Shown here: positions 1 through 5,365 of the stretch, one piece after another
How positions within the stretch are numbered: position 1 is the stretch's first letter
Layout of the letters: the number at the start of each line of letters is the position of its first letter
NCBI GenBank assembly: GCA_027012915.1
Contig: JALUYN010000615.1
Location: forward strand, 1 to 6,728
From: Cellvibrionaceae bacterium
Lineage (GTDB): Bacteria; Pseudomonadota; Gammaproteobacteria; Pseudomonadales; Cellvibrionaceae
Reading direction: 5' to 3'
DNA: 6,728 nt
The notes under the pieces: model-generated
The model's database searches: none
What the model was told of the DNA's origin: nothing
What the model saw: only the letters and a program-made list of their open reading frames with translations
Program-made: the position numbers and the translations under genes

Positions 1-2014
1 TTCTGTTTCCGTCGATGCGGCACCGGTGAGCAACAATGATCGGTTGGAAGAGTTGGTTGTAACCGGCCGTCGCGACGCTCAGGCAATGGAAACCCTGATC
101 GGCCAGGTGGGGCGTTTATCCGATAGGGAGTTGGAACAGATCGCTCACACGCATCTGCAAGAAGCCGCAGTGCGCCTGCCCTCAGTTTGGCTAAGTCGCG
201 GTGACGGTCAGGAGTTGTTGGCGGCGGTGCGCTCTCCGGTATTTACCGGTGCTGGCAGTTGCGGTGAAACTCTGGTCACTGAAAACGGTTTGCCAATTCG
301 CCCCAGTGGTCTGTGCAATGTCAATCAGTTGTTTGAAACTAACTCGGAGCAGGCTGGCGGCCTGGAAGTGTGGCGAGGTGCCGGTACGGTATTCTACGGC
401 TCCAATGCATTGCACGGCGTGATTAATGTATTGTCACCTGTAATTGGGCGCAACTACGTGGCACTGGAAGCGGGCACCGACGATTACAAACGTTTTAAGC
501 TTGGGATTCATCATCAGTCCGGTGCGCACCAGTGGCAGCTCTCTGCCAATGGCAACAGCAATGGTTCTTTCAAAGACGAGTCCGGATTTGATCAGCAAAA
601 GGTGTCACTGCTGCATCGTTATGAAGGCGATGAGGTTACCGTTAATAGCCTGCTGAATGTTACCAATTTGAACCAAGAAACCGCGGGCTACGTGCGCGGT
701 TTTGAAGAATACAAAACCAGCGGTTGGAACAACAACGACAACCCTGAAGCTTATCGCAACGCGCAGTCAGTGCGGTTGTCTTCTCGAGTCAGTATGCCGC
801 TGGCAAACGGTGCAGAATGGTCCATTACTCCTTACGCCCGCTACAGCGATATGGATTTTATTCAACACTACTTACCCGATCAGTCCGTCGAAGAAAACGG
901 TCAGCGCAGCGCCGGGTTAAACACGACCTACTCTCTGCCGTTGAGCGATGATTTGAAACTTTGGTTGGGGTTGGATCTGGAATGGGCTTCCATGTCGGTG
1001 GAAGAAAACCAGGAGCGCGGCGATATCGCTTTTGGCGCCAGCCCTGTGCGCTTTCGAGGCAAGCACTACGACTTTGAAGTTGATAGCCAGTTGGCTGCGG
1101 TCTTCGCCAATTTCGAATGGAAGCTAGGCCAAGCAACCTCTATTGAAATTGGCACTCGTCTCGAATCTCTGACCTACGACTACGACAACCGCATGGTGGA
1201 CGGCAGTACCCGCGACGATGGTACTGCGTGTGCCACTGGCTGCCGCTACTTTCGCGCCGCAGACCGCGAAGATCATTTCACCAATATCAGCGGCCATATG
1301 GGGTTCAATCACCAGCTGACAGACACGTGGTCTATTTATGGCCGTTTGGCCAATGCCTATCGGGCACCGCAGATCAATGAGCGCTACCGTCTGCTCGACG
1401 GACAGGACGTGGATCAGTTTGAAGAGAAAAACCTGCAAAGTGCAGAGCTTGGGGTACGCTTTGGCGGTGATAGCCTGTTCGCCGAAGTCAGTGCCTACCG
1501 CATGTCTAAGGACGACGTGATTCTCAAAGCGTCCAACAACCAAACTGTAGGCGACGGAGAAACCCGTCACACCGGCGTGGATTTGGAGCTGGGGTATGAA
1601 TTCAATGATCAGCTCAGCATGACCCTGGCGGCTGCCTGGGCCAAGCATGAAATTCTGAAATCCAGCCCGATCAATGGCATGTCAGTCGACGGCAATATTA
1701 TGGATACCGCACCTCGCTGGCAGGGCAGCGCCCAGTTGGCTTATCAGGTAACCAAGCCCACCCGCGTGGAAGTGGAGTGGGTGTATCTGGATAACTACTA
1801 TCTCGATACTGAAAATACCGCCGAGTACGAGGGGCACTCACTGTTCAATCTGCGTGTGCACACTCAGTGGAACGAGAACTGGAGTACTGCTTTGCGACTG
1901 AAAAATATAGGGAATACTCAATACGCTGAGCGGGCTGATTTTGCGTTTGGTAGCTATCGGTATTTTGTCGGCGAGCGACGCGCTGCATTCCTGGAAGTTA
2001 AGCGCAATTTCTAA
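1..2014 (+). CDS. TonB-dependent outer-membrane receptor, 5'-partial
   Basis: This gene encodes an outer-membrane gated channel that imports an unidentified ligand using TonB-ExbBD energy. The reading frame is open from base 2, through SVSVDAAP, into the GTG at 26, so that GTG is probably an internal Val codon and the signal peptide lies off the left edge. Counting the GTG as residue 1, a TonB-box-like LEELVVTG is at 7-14. A plug domain follows at about 20-137, with the typical VWRGAGTVFYGSNALHGVINV segment near 115-135. A 22-strand-type beta-barrel should fill 140-662. It contains the receptor signature NAYRAPQINERY (443-454) and ends in Phe, as outer-membrane proteins do. The plug carries Cys79 and Cys97, and Cys402 and Cys406 lie in a likely surface loop. 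The substrate cannot be told: no biosynthesis or periplasmic partner gene is visible. The family assignment is secure; the ligand is unknown. Confidence 0.93.
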   Translation, partial: SVSVDAAPVSNNDRLEELVVTGRRDAQAMETLIGQVGRLSDRELEQIAHTHLQEAAVRLPSVWLSRGDGQELLAAVRSPVFTGAGSCGETLVTENGLPIRPSGLCNVNQLFETNSEQAGGLEVWRGAGTVFYGSNALHGVINVLSPVIGRNYVALEAGTDDYKRFKLGIHHQSGAHQWQLSANGNSNGSFKDESGFDQQKVSLLHRYEGDEVTVNSLLNVTNLNQETAGYVRGFEEYKTSGWNNNDNPEAYRNAQSVRLSSRVSMPLANGAEWSITPYARYSDMDFIQHYLPDQSVEENGQRSAGLNTTYSLPLSDDLKLWLGLDLEWASMSVEENQERGDIAFGASPVRFRGKHYDFEVDSQLAAVFANFEWKLGQATSIEIGTRLESLTYDYDNRMVDGSTRDDGTACATGCRYFRAADREDHFTNISGHMGFNHQLTDTWSIYGRLANAYRAPQINERYRLLDGQDVDQFEEKNLQSAELGVRFGGDSLFAEVSAYRMSKDDVILKASNNQTVGDGETRHTGVDLELGYEFNDQLSMTLAAAWAKHEILKSSPINGMSVDGNIMDTAPRWQGSAQLAYQVTKPTRVEVEWVYLDNYYLDTENTAEYEGHSLFNLRVHTQWNENWSTALRLKNIGNTQYAERADFAFGSYRYFVGERRAAFLEVKRNF

Positions 2015-2028
2015 GTCGTAATCCGACG

Positions 2029-2071
2029 CTGGCAGGTTCTTGAGAAATTTCGATTTCCAGAACAGCTCCAG
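2029..2071. terminator. Imperfect stem-loop between convergent genes, possible terminator
   Basis: Nested arms CTGG/CCAG, GTTCT/AGAAC and GAAAT/ATTTC enclose a TTCG loop, starting 15 bp after the receptor stop codon. The arms are separated by internal loops, and no T-run follows on either strand. It could be a weak or bidirectional terminator for the convergent pair, or simply chance. The position is suggestive and the structure is not strong. Confidence 0.3.
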
Positions 2072-2114
2072 ATTAGATGATTCCTGATGTCTGGAACGTA
2101 CTCCTCAGTGTTTC

Positions 2115-2360
2115 TCAGCTGATAGGCTTTTCCTGCTCTTGAAGCAGGTAGCCTAACTCTTCGGCTTTCTCGGAAAACAGGGTATGCGCGTCCGACAACC
2201 CACGGTTGTAAAAGTGTGGACCGATTTCTTTCGCAAAGAAATCGATTAAGAATTCCGCTTCAAAGGCGCCAATTTCCTGATCCAGCTCGGTAATAAAGTA
2301 CTCTTTTACTTTGCTGACGATTCGATTCGTTTCGTCCCTGGTGAACTTTATCTCACTCAT
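2115..2360 (-). CDS. DUF2164 family small protein
   Basis: This is an 81-residue cytoplasmic protein of the DUF2164 family, for which I know no established function. The family pattern is clear: a charged helical N-terminus, YFITELDQEIGAFEAEF at about 21-37, the FFAKEIG segment at 41-47 and the hallmark GPHFYNRGLSDA at 47-58. It has no signal peptide and no membrane segment, is rich in Glu and Asp, and is of normal length for the family. The ATG start at 2360 lies 18 bp downstream of the stop codon of the CPXCG gene on the same strand, so the two are probably cotranscribed. The ribosome-binding site is weak (AAGAAA-like), which would fit translation of the second gene of a short operon. It is convergent with the receptor gene. 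Confidence 0.85.
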   Translation of the reverse strand: MSEIKFTRDETNRIVSKVKEYFITELDQEIGAFEAEFLIDFFAKEIGPHFYNRGLSDAHTLFSEKAEELGYLLQEQEKPIS

Positions 2361-2378
2361 TTCTATTTTCTTGTCTCG

Positions 2379-2576
2379 CTAGAAAGTCTGGTTTTCGTCC
2401 CTGACCGAAATTAAGAGGTCTTCATCGGTGCTTTCTGAAAGGCCAAAAATGATCGGCTTGCAGCACACCTGACAATCCTCGATGTATTCCTGTCCGATCT
2501 CTTCGTTGTTAATCAATACAGTAATAGATTCCCCGCAATACGGGCAATAGATGGCCTTCTCAATTAAGCATGTCAT
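2379..2576 (-). CDS. CPXCG-motif cysteine-rich zinc-ribbon protein
   Basis: This small cytoplasmic protein has two Cys knuckles, CPYCG at residues 11-15 and CQVCC at 35-39, separated by a short beta-type segment. The arrangement matches the CPXCG cysteine-rich family, which probably binds one zinc; its cellular role is not established. I chose the ATG at 2576 (65 residues, MTCLIEKAIYCPYCGE) because AGAGGAA lies six bases upstream. A second in-frame ATG at 2597 would add seven residues, but it lacks a convincing ribosome-binding site and its extra codons contain that AGAGGAA. The C-terminus is acidic (STDEDLLISVRDENQTF), as is common in the family. It is the first gene of the pair with DUF2164. 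The family is secure; whether the protein binds nucleic acid or another protein cannot be seen. Confidence 0.87.
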   Translation of the reverse strand: MTCLIEKAIYCPYCGESITVLINNEEIGQEYIEDCQVCCKPIIFGLSESTDEDLLISVRDENQTF

Positions 2577-2597
2577 CCGCTGTTCCTCTGCCTGCAT

Positions 2598-2873
2598 TTT
2601 GTGATGGTCACGCTCTTATTGCCGGTAAGCCAAAGATAGAGGAACTCCATTTTAGTGAGAGCTCTTGATCATATCTGGCTTAATGTTTCATTTGCTGGTG
2701 GGTCGAGTCACTAGAAAATTGTAGATGCTGCTGGTTATTTTCTCGAGAGTGTCAAAAAACTGAAGCAAAACTGCAAATACAAATCGTTCTTATATGTCAG
2801 TATATTTTACAGATCTACAAAGGTGATGACTGTCGGTTGCGCTAAGGTACTGAATTTCATGCGATTTCTAATC
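2598..2873. other. AT-rich intergenic region between divergent genes
   Basis: This non-coding stretch separates the minus-strand CPXCG gene from the plus-strand PEP-CTERM gene. I see no convincing ORF in it. It holds two 8-bp palindromes, AGAGCTCT at 2658-2665 and TCTCGAGA at 2741-2748. It also holds two AAAACTG copies at 2756-2762 and 2767-2773, 11 bp apart, and an A/T-rich tract around 2751-2815. No good sigma-70 promoter for the CPXCG gene could be picked with confidence. The AT-rich tract lies where activator or IHF sites of a sigma-54 promoter would be expected. Confidence 0.5.
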
Positions 2874-2891
2874 TCGGTACGTAGCTTGCTT
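2874..2891 (+). promoter_or_regulatory. Candidate sigma-54 (RpoN) -24/-12 promoter of the PEP-CTERM gene
   Basis: The sequence CGGTACG-TAGC-TTGCT matches the RpoN consensus TGGCACG-N4-TTGCW at all but two defined positions. The invariant GG (2876-2877) and GC (2888-2889) are separated by exactly 10 bases. If C2889 is -12, transcription would start near 2901 and give a leader of about 82 bases before the ATG at 2983. RpoN together with the PrsK/PrsR two-component system is known to control PEP-CTERM genes in some proteobacteria, which makes the location meaningful. The match is seen; its function is inferred. Confidence 0.62.
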
Positions 2892-2982
2892 TGTCCCGGG
2901 GAACTTGTCGTTTGGGATGCGCAACGGGGGAACGTGTGCAGCCCAATTGTATGGAATAACAAGCTTTGACCTGGGAGAAATC

Positions 2983-4815
2983 ATGATGATTAACAAGCGA
3001 ATCGGTGTTTCCGTGCTCGCTATTGTCGGTGCTGTTGTGGCGCTGCCGTTGCGAGCTGATGTAATTGTTGATCCTGACAGTGTTGGGGATCGCAGAGTTT
3101 CTGGTAGCTCCGGAACCAGCACGTCGTTGTACGTAGGGTACAGCGGAAGCGATGGGGCCTTGGAGATTAATTCAAACGGTACTGAGACCTCGTTGACTAG
3201 ACGCACGGTGGTTATAGGTCAGTATGGTGATACCGGGTTGCTGCGAATCGTTGGCGATGGCACTTCTGGTAGTGCTCAACTCAATGTGACTCCCGGATTT
3301 GGATTGCGCAATGGGCTTGGTGGCAACGGCACATTGGAAGTGCTTCAGGGGGGGGTGGTTCACAGCAAAGAAAACGTGTACTTGGGCAACCAGGCCGCAT
3401 GCTGTAACACCATACCGGGTGATGCGACGACTACCGTCGATGGCGCGGGTTCAGTATTGCGCACACAGCAGTCCAGCGAAGGCGAATCCTGGCAGCGAGA
3501 TGGTGGCAGAATTTACGTCGGTTTTGATGGCCAATCTGACAGCACCGTCAATATTCGCAACGGTGGGCGTGTCGAAGCTCTGAACGGTCAGGCAGGAGAC
3601 GATGGCGATGACGGCAGCGTCTGGGTGGGTGTGTCTAACTCAGAGGGCTCCACTGCAATCGTCAATATTGATGGCGATGGATCTACCTTGCTGGCTGACG
3701 ACTACATTGAAGTGGGGCAGCGCACTGATTTGAATACTCAAGCTCAAATCAATGTGACAAATGGCGGGGCCTTGCAGGTCGGTCCTGCGGCAGATGGTTC
3801 GGGAAAACTGGTTGTGTCAGATATTGAAGGCAATGCTGAAGTCAATGTGAGAGGCACGGACCCTTCCAGTGCAGCACAGGCACGTGTCGATGCCGATGAG
3901 ATTCAGCTCGGAGGCCGAGGCTACATACGCGGCTACACGAGCAGCGGAGAGGTGGTTACGGATGCTCGCTATGATGACAGTAATCTGGTGGCGGGAGAGC
4001 AGATTACGGATATCGATGGCAACAAACTGTATGATCAGTTTGGCGCACCTATCATCGCGACCGAACGGAGCTTTGGCGACTTTACCTTTGTCACCGCCGA
4101 ACCTGTGTTCGTAAAGAATACGGGCAACATGACTGTAGAAGATAATGCGGTGGTCAACTCTGTAGGTGATATCCATGTTTCTGTGCCTTCTTTTGATAGC
4201 GCAGTGAACAAAGACTTGTCTCCTCTACGAGGACAGTCCTCAGTCCTGACCGTACGCAATGGTGGCAGAGTGAACGCGACAAACGTTATTGTGAACACTG
4301 ACGGTCGCTTGCAAGGGGGCGAAGGCACCATCAATGCAAATGTGATCGTCAACGGCGGCGTCGTTGCCCCGGGTAATTCTCCCGGTACCATGAACATTCT
4401 TGGTGATTTTGTATTGAACGATGGCTTTTTGAATCTGGAGTTCGATCCATTTGGTGCTTCGGACATTTTGCGGGTCGGTGGTGACGCGTTTTTTGGTGAA
4501 GACGCCATCATCAATATCACCATGACCGATGTGTTTTCCGGGTTGCTGGACTTTGATAGTTTTTTCGATGTTGCTGGAGTACTGAGCTTTGATCCTGGAT
4601 TTTCAGCGGTAAACAACATCATGTTTGATGTTGCTGGACAATCTGGAGTGTTCAATTTTCAGTTTGGCAATGAGTTGTTTAAATACAGTTCAGGGACTCT
4701 GGCGTTGGTTGATGGCGGTGGCAGTGGCAGCGTGCCAGCACCCTCCAGTCTTGTGTTGTTGATGTTGGGACTTTGGTCTTTGAGTTATGTGCGTCGTACA
4801 CGGACCTCGTTTTAA
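2983..4815 (+). CDS. Exported beta-repeat protein with PEP-CTERM-type sorting signal
   Basis: This 610-residue protein is probably exported and then processed by an exosortase, ending in the outer envelope or extracellular matrix. The start at 2983 is preceded by GGGAG at five-base spacing; the adjacent ATG at 2986 is an alternative. Residues 1-25 form a Sec signal peptide (MMINKR, a hydrophobic core, then a likely cut after LRA). Residues about 46-290 hold T5SS/PEP-CTERM-associated repeats, seen as recurring VGxxG...xxINxxG and NGGxxxxxN units that should form a beta-helix. A less repetitive, acidic stretch follows at about 305-400. Residues 424-475 return to repeats and include NGGVVAPGNSPGTMNI (457-472), as in autotransporter passengers. 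No beta-barrel follows. Instead VPAPSS (584-589), a hydrophobic segment and RRTR form the sorting signal, with Ala where Glu is usual. Vicinal Cys lie at 140-141. No enzyme motif is visible; adhesion or a matrix role is only a guess. Confidence 0.88.
   Translation: MMINKRIGVSVLAIVGAVVALPLRADVIVDPDSVGDRRVSGSSGTSTSLYVGYSGSDGALEINSNGTETSLTRRTVVIGQYGDTGLLRIVGDGTSGSAQLNVTPGFGLRNGLGGNGTLEVLQGGVVHSKENVYLGNQAACCNTIPGDATTTVDGAGSVLRTQQSSEGESWQRDGGRIYVGFDGQSDSTVNIRNGGRVEALNGQAGDDGDDGSVWVGVSNSEGSTAIVNIDGDGSTLLADDYIEVGQRTDLNTQAQINVTNGGALQVGPAADGSGKLVVSDIEGNAEVNVRGTDPSSAAQARVDADEIQLGGRGYIRGYTSSGEVVTDARYDDSNLVAGEQITDIDGNKLYDQFGAPIIATERSFGDFTFVTAEPVFVKNTGNMTVEDNAVVNSVGDIHVSVPSFDSAVNKDLSPLRGQSSVLTVRNGGRVNATNVIVNTDGRLQGGEGTINANVIVNGGVVAPGNSPGTMNILGDFVLNDGFLNLEFDPFGASDILRVGGDAFFGEDAIINITMTDVFSGLLDFDSFFDVAGVLSFDPGFSAVNNIMFDVAGQSGVFNFQFGNELFKYSSGTLALVDGGGSGSVPAPSSLVLLMLGLWSLSYVRRTRTSF
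3348..3355 (+). repeat. Eight-G homopolymer inside the PEP-CTERM gene
   Basis: A run of eight G lies at codons 122-125 (Gln-Gly-Gly-Val) in the first part of the repeat region. Loss of one G would shift reading to a frame that stops at 3581-3583; gain of one would lead to a TAA at 3405-3407. Either change would remove the sorting signal. Whether the tract really varies cannot be judged from one sequence. Confidence 0.6.
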
Positions 4816-4870
4816 TTACTCGCCACCTGGTTTTGTCTTTTTCTGAGAAACCAGTGAGTCAATAACTACT

Positions 4871-4902
4871 GAAAAAGCCCGTCCATAGTGACGGGCTTTT
4901 TC
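4871..4902 (+). terminator. Rho-independent terminator of the PEP-CTERM gene
   Basis: A perfect 13-bp stem (GAAAAAGCCCGTC / GACGGGCTTTTTC) with the loop CATAGT lies 55 bp after the stop codon. The stem has a GC core, and its 3' arm supplies the T-run. Because an A-run flanks the other side, it could also stop minus-strand transcripts coming from the integrase relic and the tRNA region. A weaker hairpin (CTGGTTT/AAACCAG, 4827-4854) lies just before it. Confidence 0.92.
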
Positions 4903-4955
4903 ATGCCTCAGAATGAGGAGGTATAACCGATTTAGAGAGATTTCATTGATACATG

Positions 4956-5114
4956 TTATAGGGCGTCAGCCATTAGGTTAGCTTTGCCTGGGCCAACAAG
5001 AGTGAGTGCAAGGTCTGGTTCTCTGGTGCGTAGGGTTAACCTCAAATAGGAGTCGGCCCAACGAATATTCAGCCAGTAAATGCCGTTGCGGAGGATGGTG
5101 TGCGGGATGTGCAT
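4956..5114 (-). pseudogene. Truncated tyrosine integrase N-terminus (relic)
   Basis: This 52-codon open frame starts at an ATG with AGAGG six bases upstream and ends at TAA. Its translation begins MHIPHTILRNGIYWLNIRW and continues with SYLRLTLRTREPDLALTL. This resembles the N-terminal arm-binding region of phage or island integrases, in which R-x-GxYYxRxRVP is followed by a (S/T)L(R/K)TRDxxxA segment. The core-binding and catalytic domains, with the R...HxxR...Y residues, are absent, and I see no continuation in other frames downstream. The fragment lies about 107 bp past the 3' end of tRNA-Met on the same strand, the classic position for an integrase of a tRNA-targeting element. The ORF and its position are seen; the integrase identity is inferred from pattern memory. 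It could instead be an unrelated small peptide. Confidence 0.5.
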
Positions 5115-5136
5115 AGAGAGCCTCTGTGTGACGTTT

Positions 5137-5160
5137 TGTGTTACAAAATGTGTTACAAAA
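5137..5160. repeat. Tandem 12-bp direct repeat, possible integrase or Xis site
   Basis: TGTGTTACAAAA occurs twice with no gap, between the tRNA terminator and the start of the integrase-like fragment. The first copy is part of the palindrome TTTTGT-GTT-ACAAAA (5134-5148), and the outer bases CGTTTT (5132-5137) and AAAACG (5158-5163) are also complementary. Repeated motifs next to att sites often serve as arm-type integrase or excisionase sites; that role is inference here. Confidence 0.6.
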
Positions 5161-5185
5161 ACGCTTTTGCAGAGGCCAGAAACAC

Positions 5186-5210
5186 GAAACCCCGCGAGTA
5201 GCGGGGCTTC
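5186..5210 (-). terminator. Terminator of tRNA-Met
   Basis: Read on the minus strand, CCCCGC-TACTC-GCGGGG forms a stable stem, extended by GAA/TTC past one mismatch and followed by TTTCGTGTTT. It lies 11 bp after the CCA end of the tRNA, as expected for a monocistronic tRNA transcript, and it separates the tRNA from the integrase relic. Confidence 0.82.
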
Positions 5211-5220
5211 TGTAAACGTA

Positions 5221-5297
5221 TGGTAGCTAGGGGCGGACTTGAACCGCCGACCCCAGCATTATGAGTGCTGTGCTCTAACCAGCTGAGCTACCTAGCC
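5221..5297 (-). tRNA. tRNA-Met (CAT), elongator
   Basis: This 77-nt gene encodes its own CCA end and folds into a full cloverleaf. The acceptor stem is GGCTAGG/CCTAGCT, the D-arm GCTC/GAGC, the anticodon stem CAGCA/TGCTG around CTCATAA (anticodon at 5261-5263), the variable loop GGGTC, and the T-arm GGCGG-TTCAAGT-CCGCC. The CAT anticodon also fits initiator tRNA-fMet or the lysidine-modified tRNA-Ile2. The initiator is excluded by the lack of a C1/A72 mismatch and of the three G-C pairs in the anticodon stem. Ile2 is disfavoured because pairs 4-69 and 5-68 are U-A and A-U, as in elongator Met, not C-G. The first pair is a G1-U72 wobble. It has its own promoter upstream and a terminator downstream. 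Confidence 0.97.
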
Positions 5298-5307
5298 ATC
5301 GTTTCGA

Positions 5308-5365
5308 GGGGCGCTATTCTGCTGATTTGGACAGGGGCTGTCAAGGCGATATTTATAAAATATTT
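5308..5365 (-). promoter_or_regulatory. Stable-RNA-type promoter of tRNA-Met
   Basis: On the minus strand a perfect -35 TTGACA (5339-5344) is followed, after 17 bp, by CAGAAT (5316-5321) as a -10 box. A GC-rich discriminator AGCGCCCC (5308-5315) comes next, which puts the transcription start about 11 bases before the tRNA. Upstream of the -35 is a 17-bp A/T-only tract (5349-5365), like an UP element. This layout is typical of growth-rate- and ppGpp-controlled tRNA promoters. A GACAG-GGG-CTGTC dyad (5330-5342) overlaps the -35. Confidence 0.75.

Noticed and set aside
26..28. GTG as the real start codon of the TonB-dependent receptor
   Set aside because: The frame is open upstream to the window edge, no ribosome-binding site precedes it, and a start here would leave the receptor without a signal peptide directly before its TonB box.
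1124..1648. Long antisense open frame (174 codons) on the minus strand inside the receptor gene
   Set aside because: It is antisense to a well-supported receptor, has no family-like motifs, and is explained by codon bias of the real gene.
2658..2748. Palindromes AGAGCTCT and TCTCGAGA as a paired operator
   Set aside because: They differ in sequence, are about 83 bp apart, and 8-bp palindromes of this kind are expected by chance.
2905..2982. Start of the PEP-CTERM gene at the TTG at 2905, adding 26 residues
   Set aside because: The added residues would sit before a perfect signal peptide and have no ribosome-binding site, while the ATG at 2983 has GGGAG at good spacing.
2868..3206. Minus-strand open frame of 112 codons over the PEP-CTERM promoter and gene start
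   Set aside because: It spans the non-coding leader and the signal peptide in antisense and shows no domain-like pattern.
4035..4655. Antisense open frame of 206 codons inside the PEP-CTERM gene
   Set aside because: Its composition is rich in Ser, Thr and Pro from reading repeat codons in reverse; it has no recognisable domain and overlaps a secure gene.
2983..4815. Classical type Va autotransporter
   Set aside because: No C-terminal 12-strand beta-barrel domain is present; the C-terminus is a short hydrophobic segment with basic tail.
4816..4980. A second att copy of the tRNA-Met 3' end at the left edge of the integrase relic
   Set aside because: I found no repeat of the tRNA 3' segment anywhere left of the relic in this window.
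5221..5297. Initiator tRNA-fMet or lysidine tRNA-Ile2
   Set aside because: It lacks the C1/A72 mismatch and GGG/CCC anticodon-stem pairs of the initiator, and the U4-A69 and A5-U68 pairs fit elongator Met, not Ile2.
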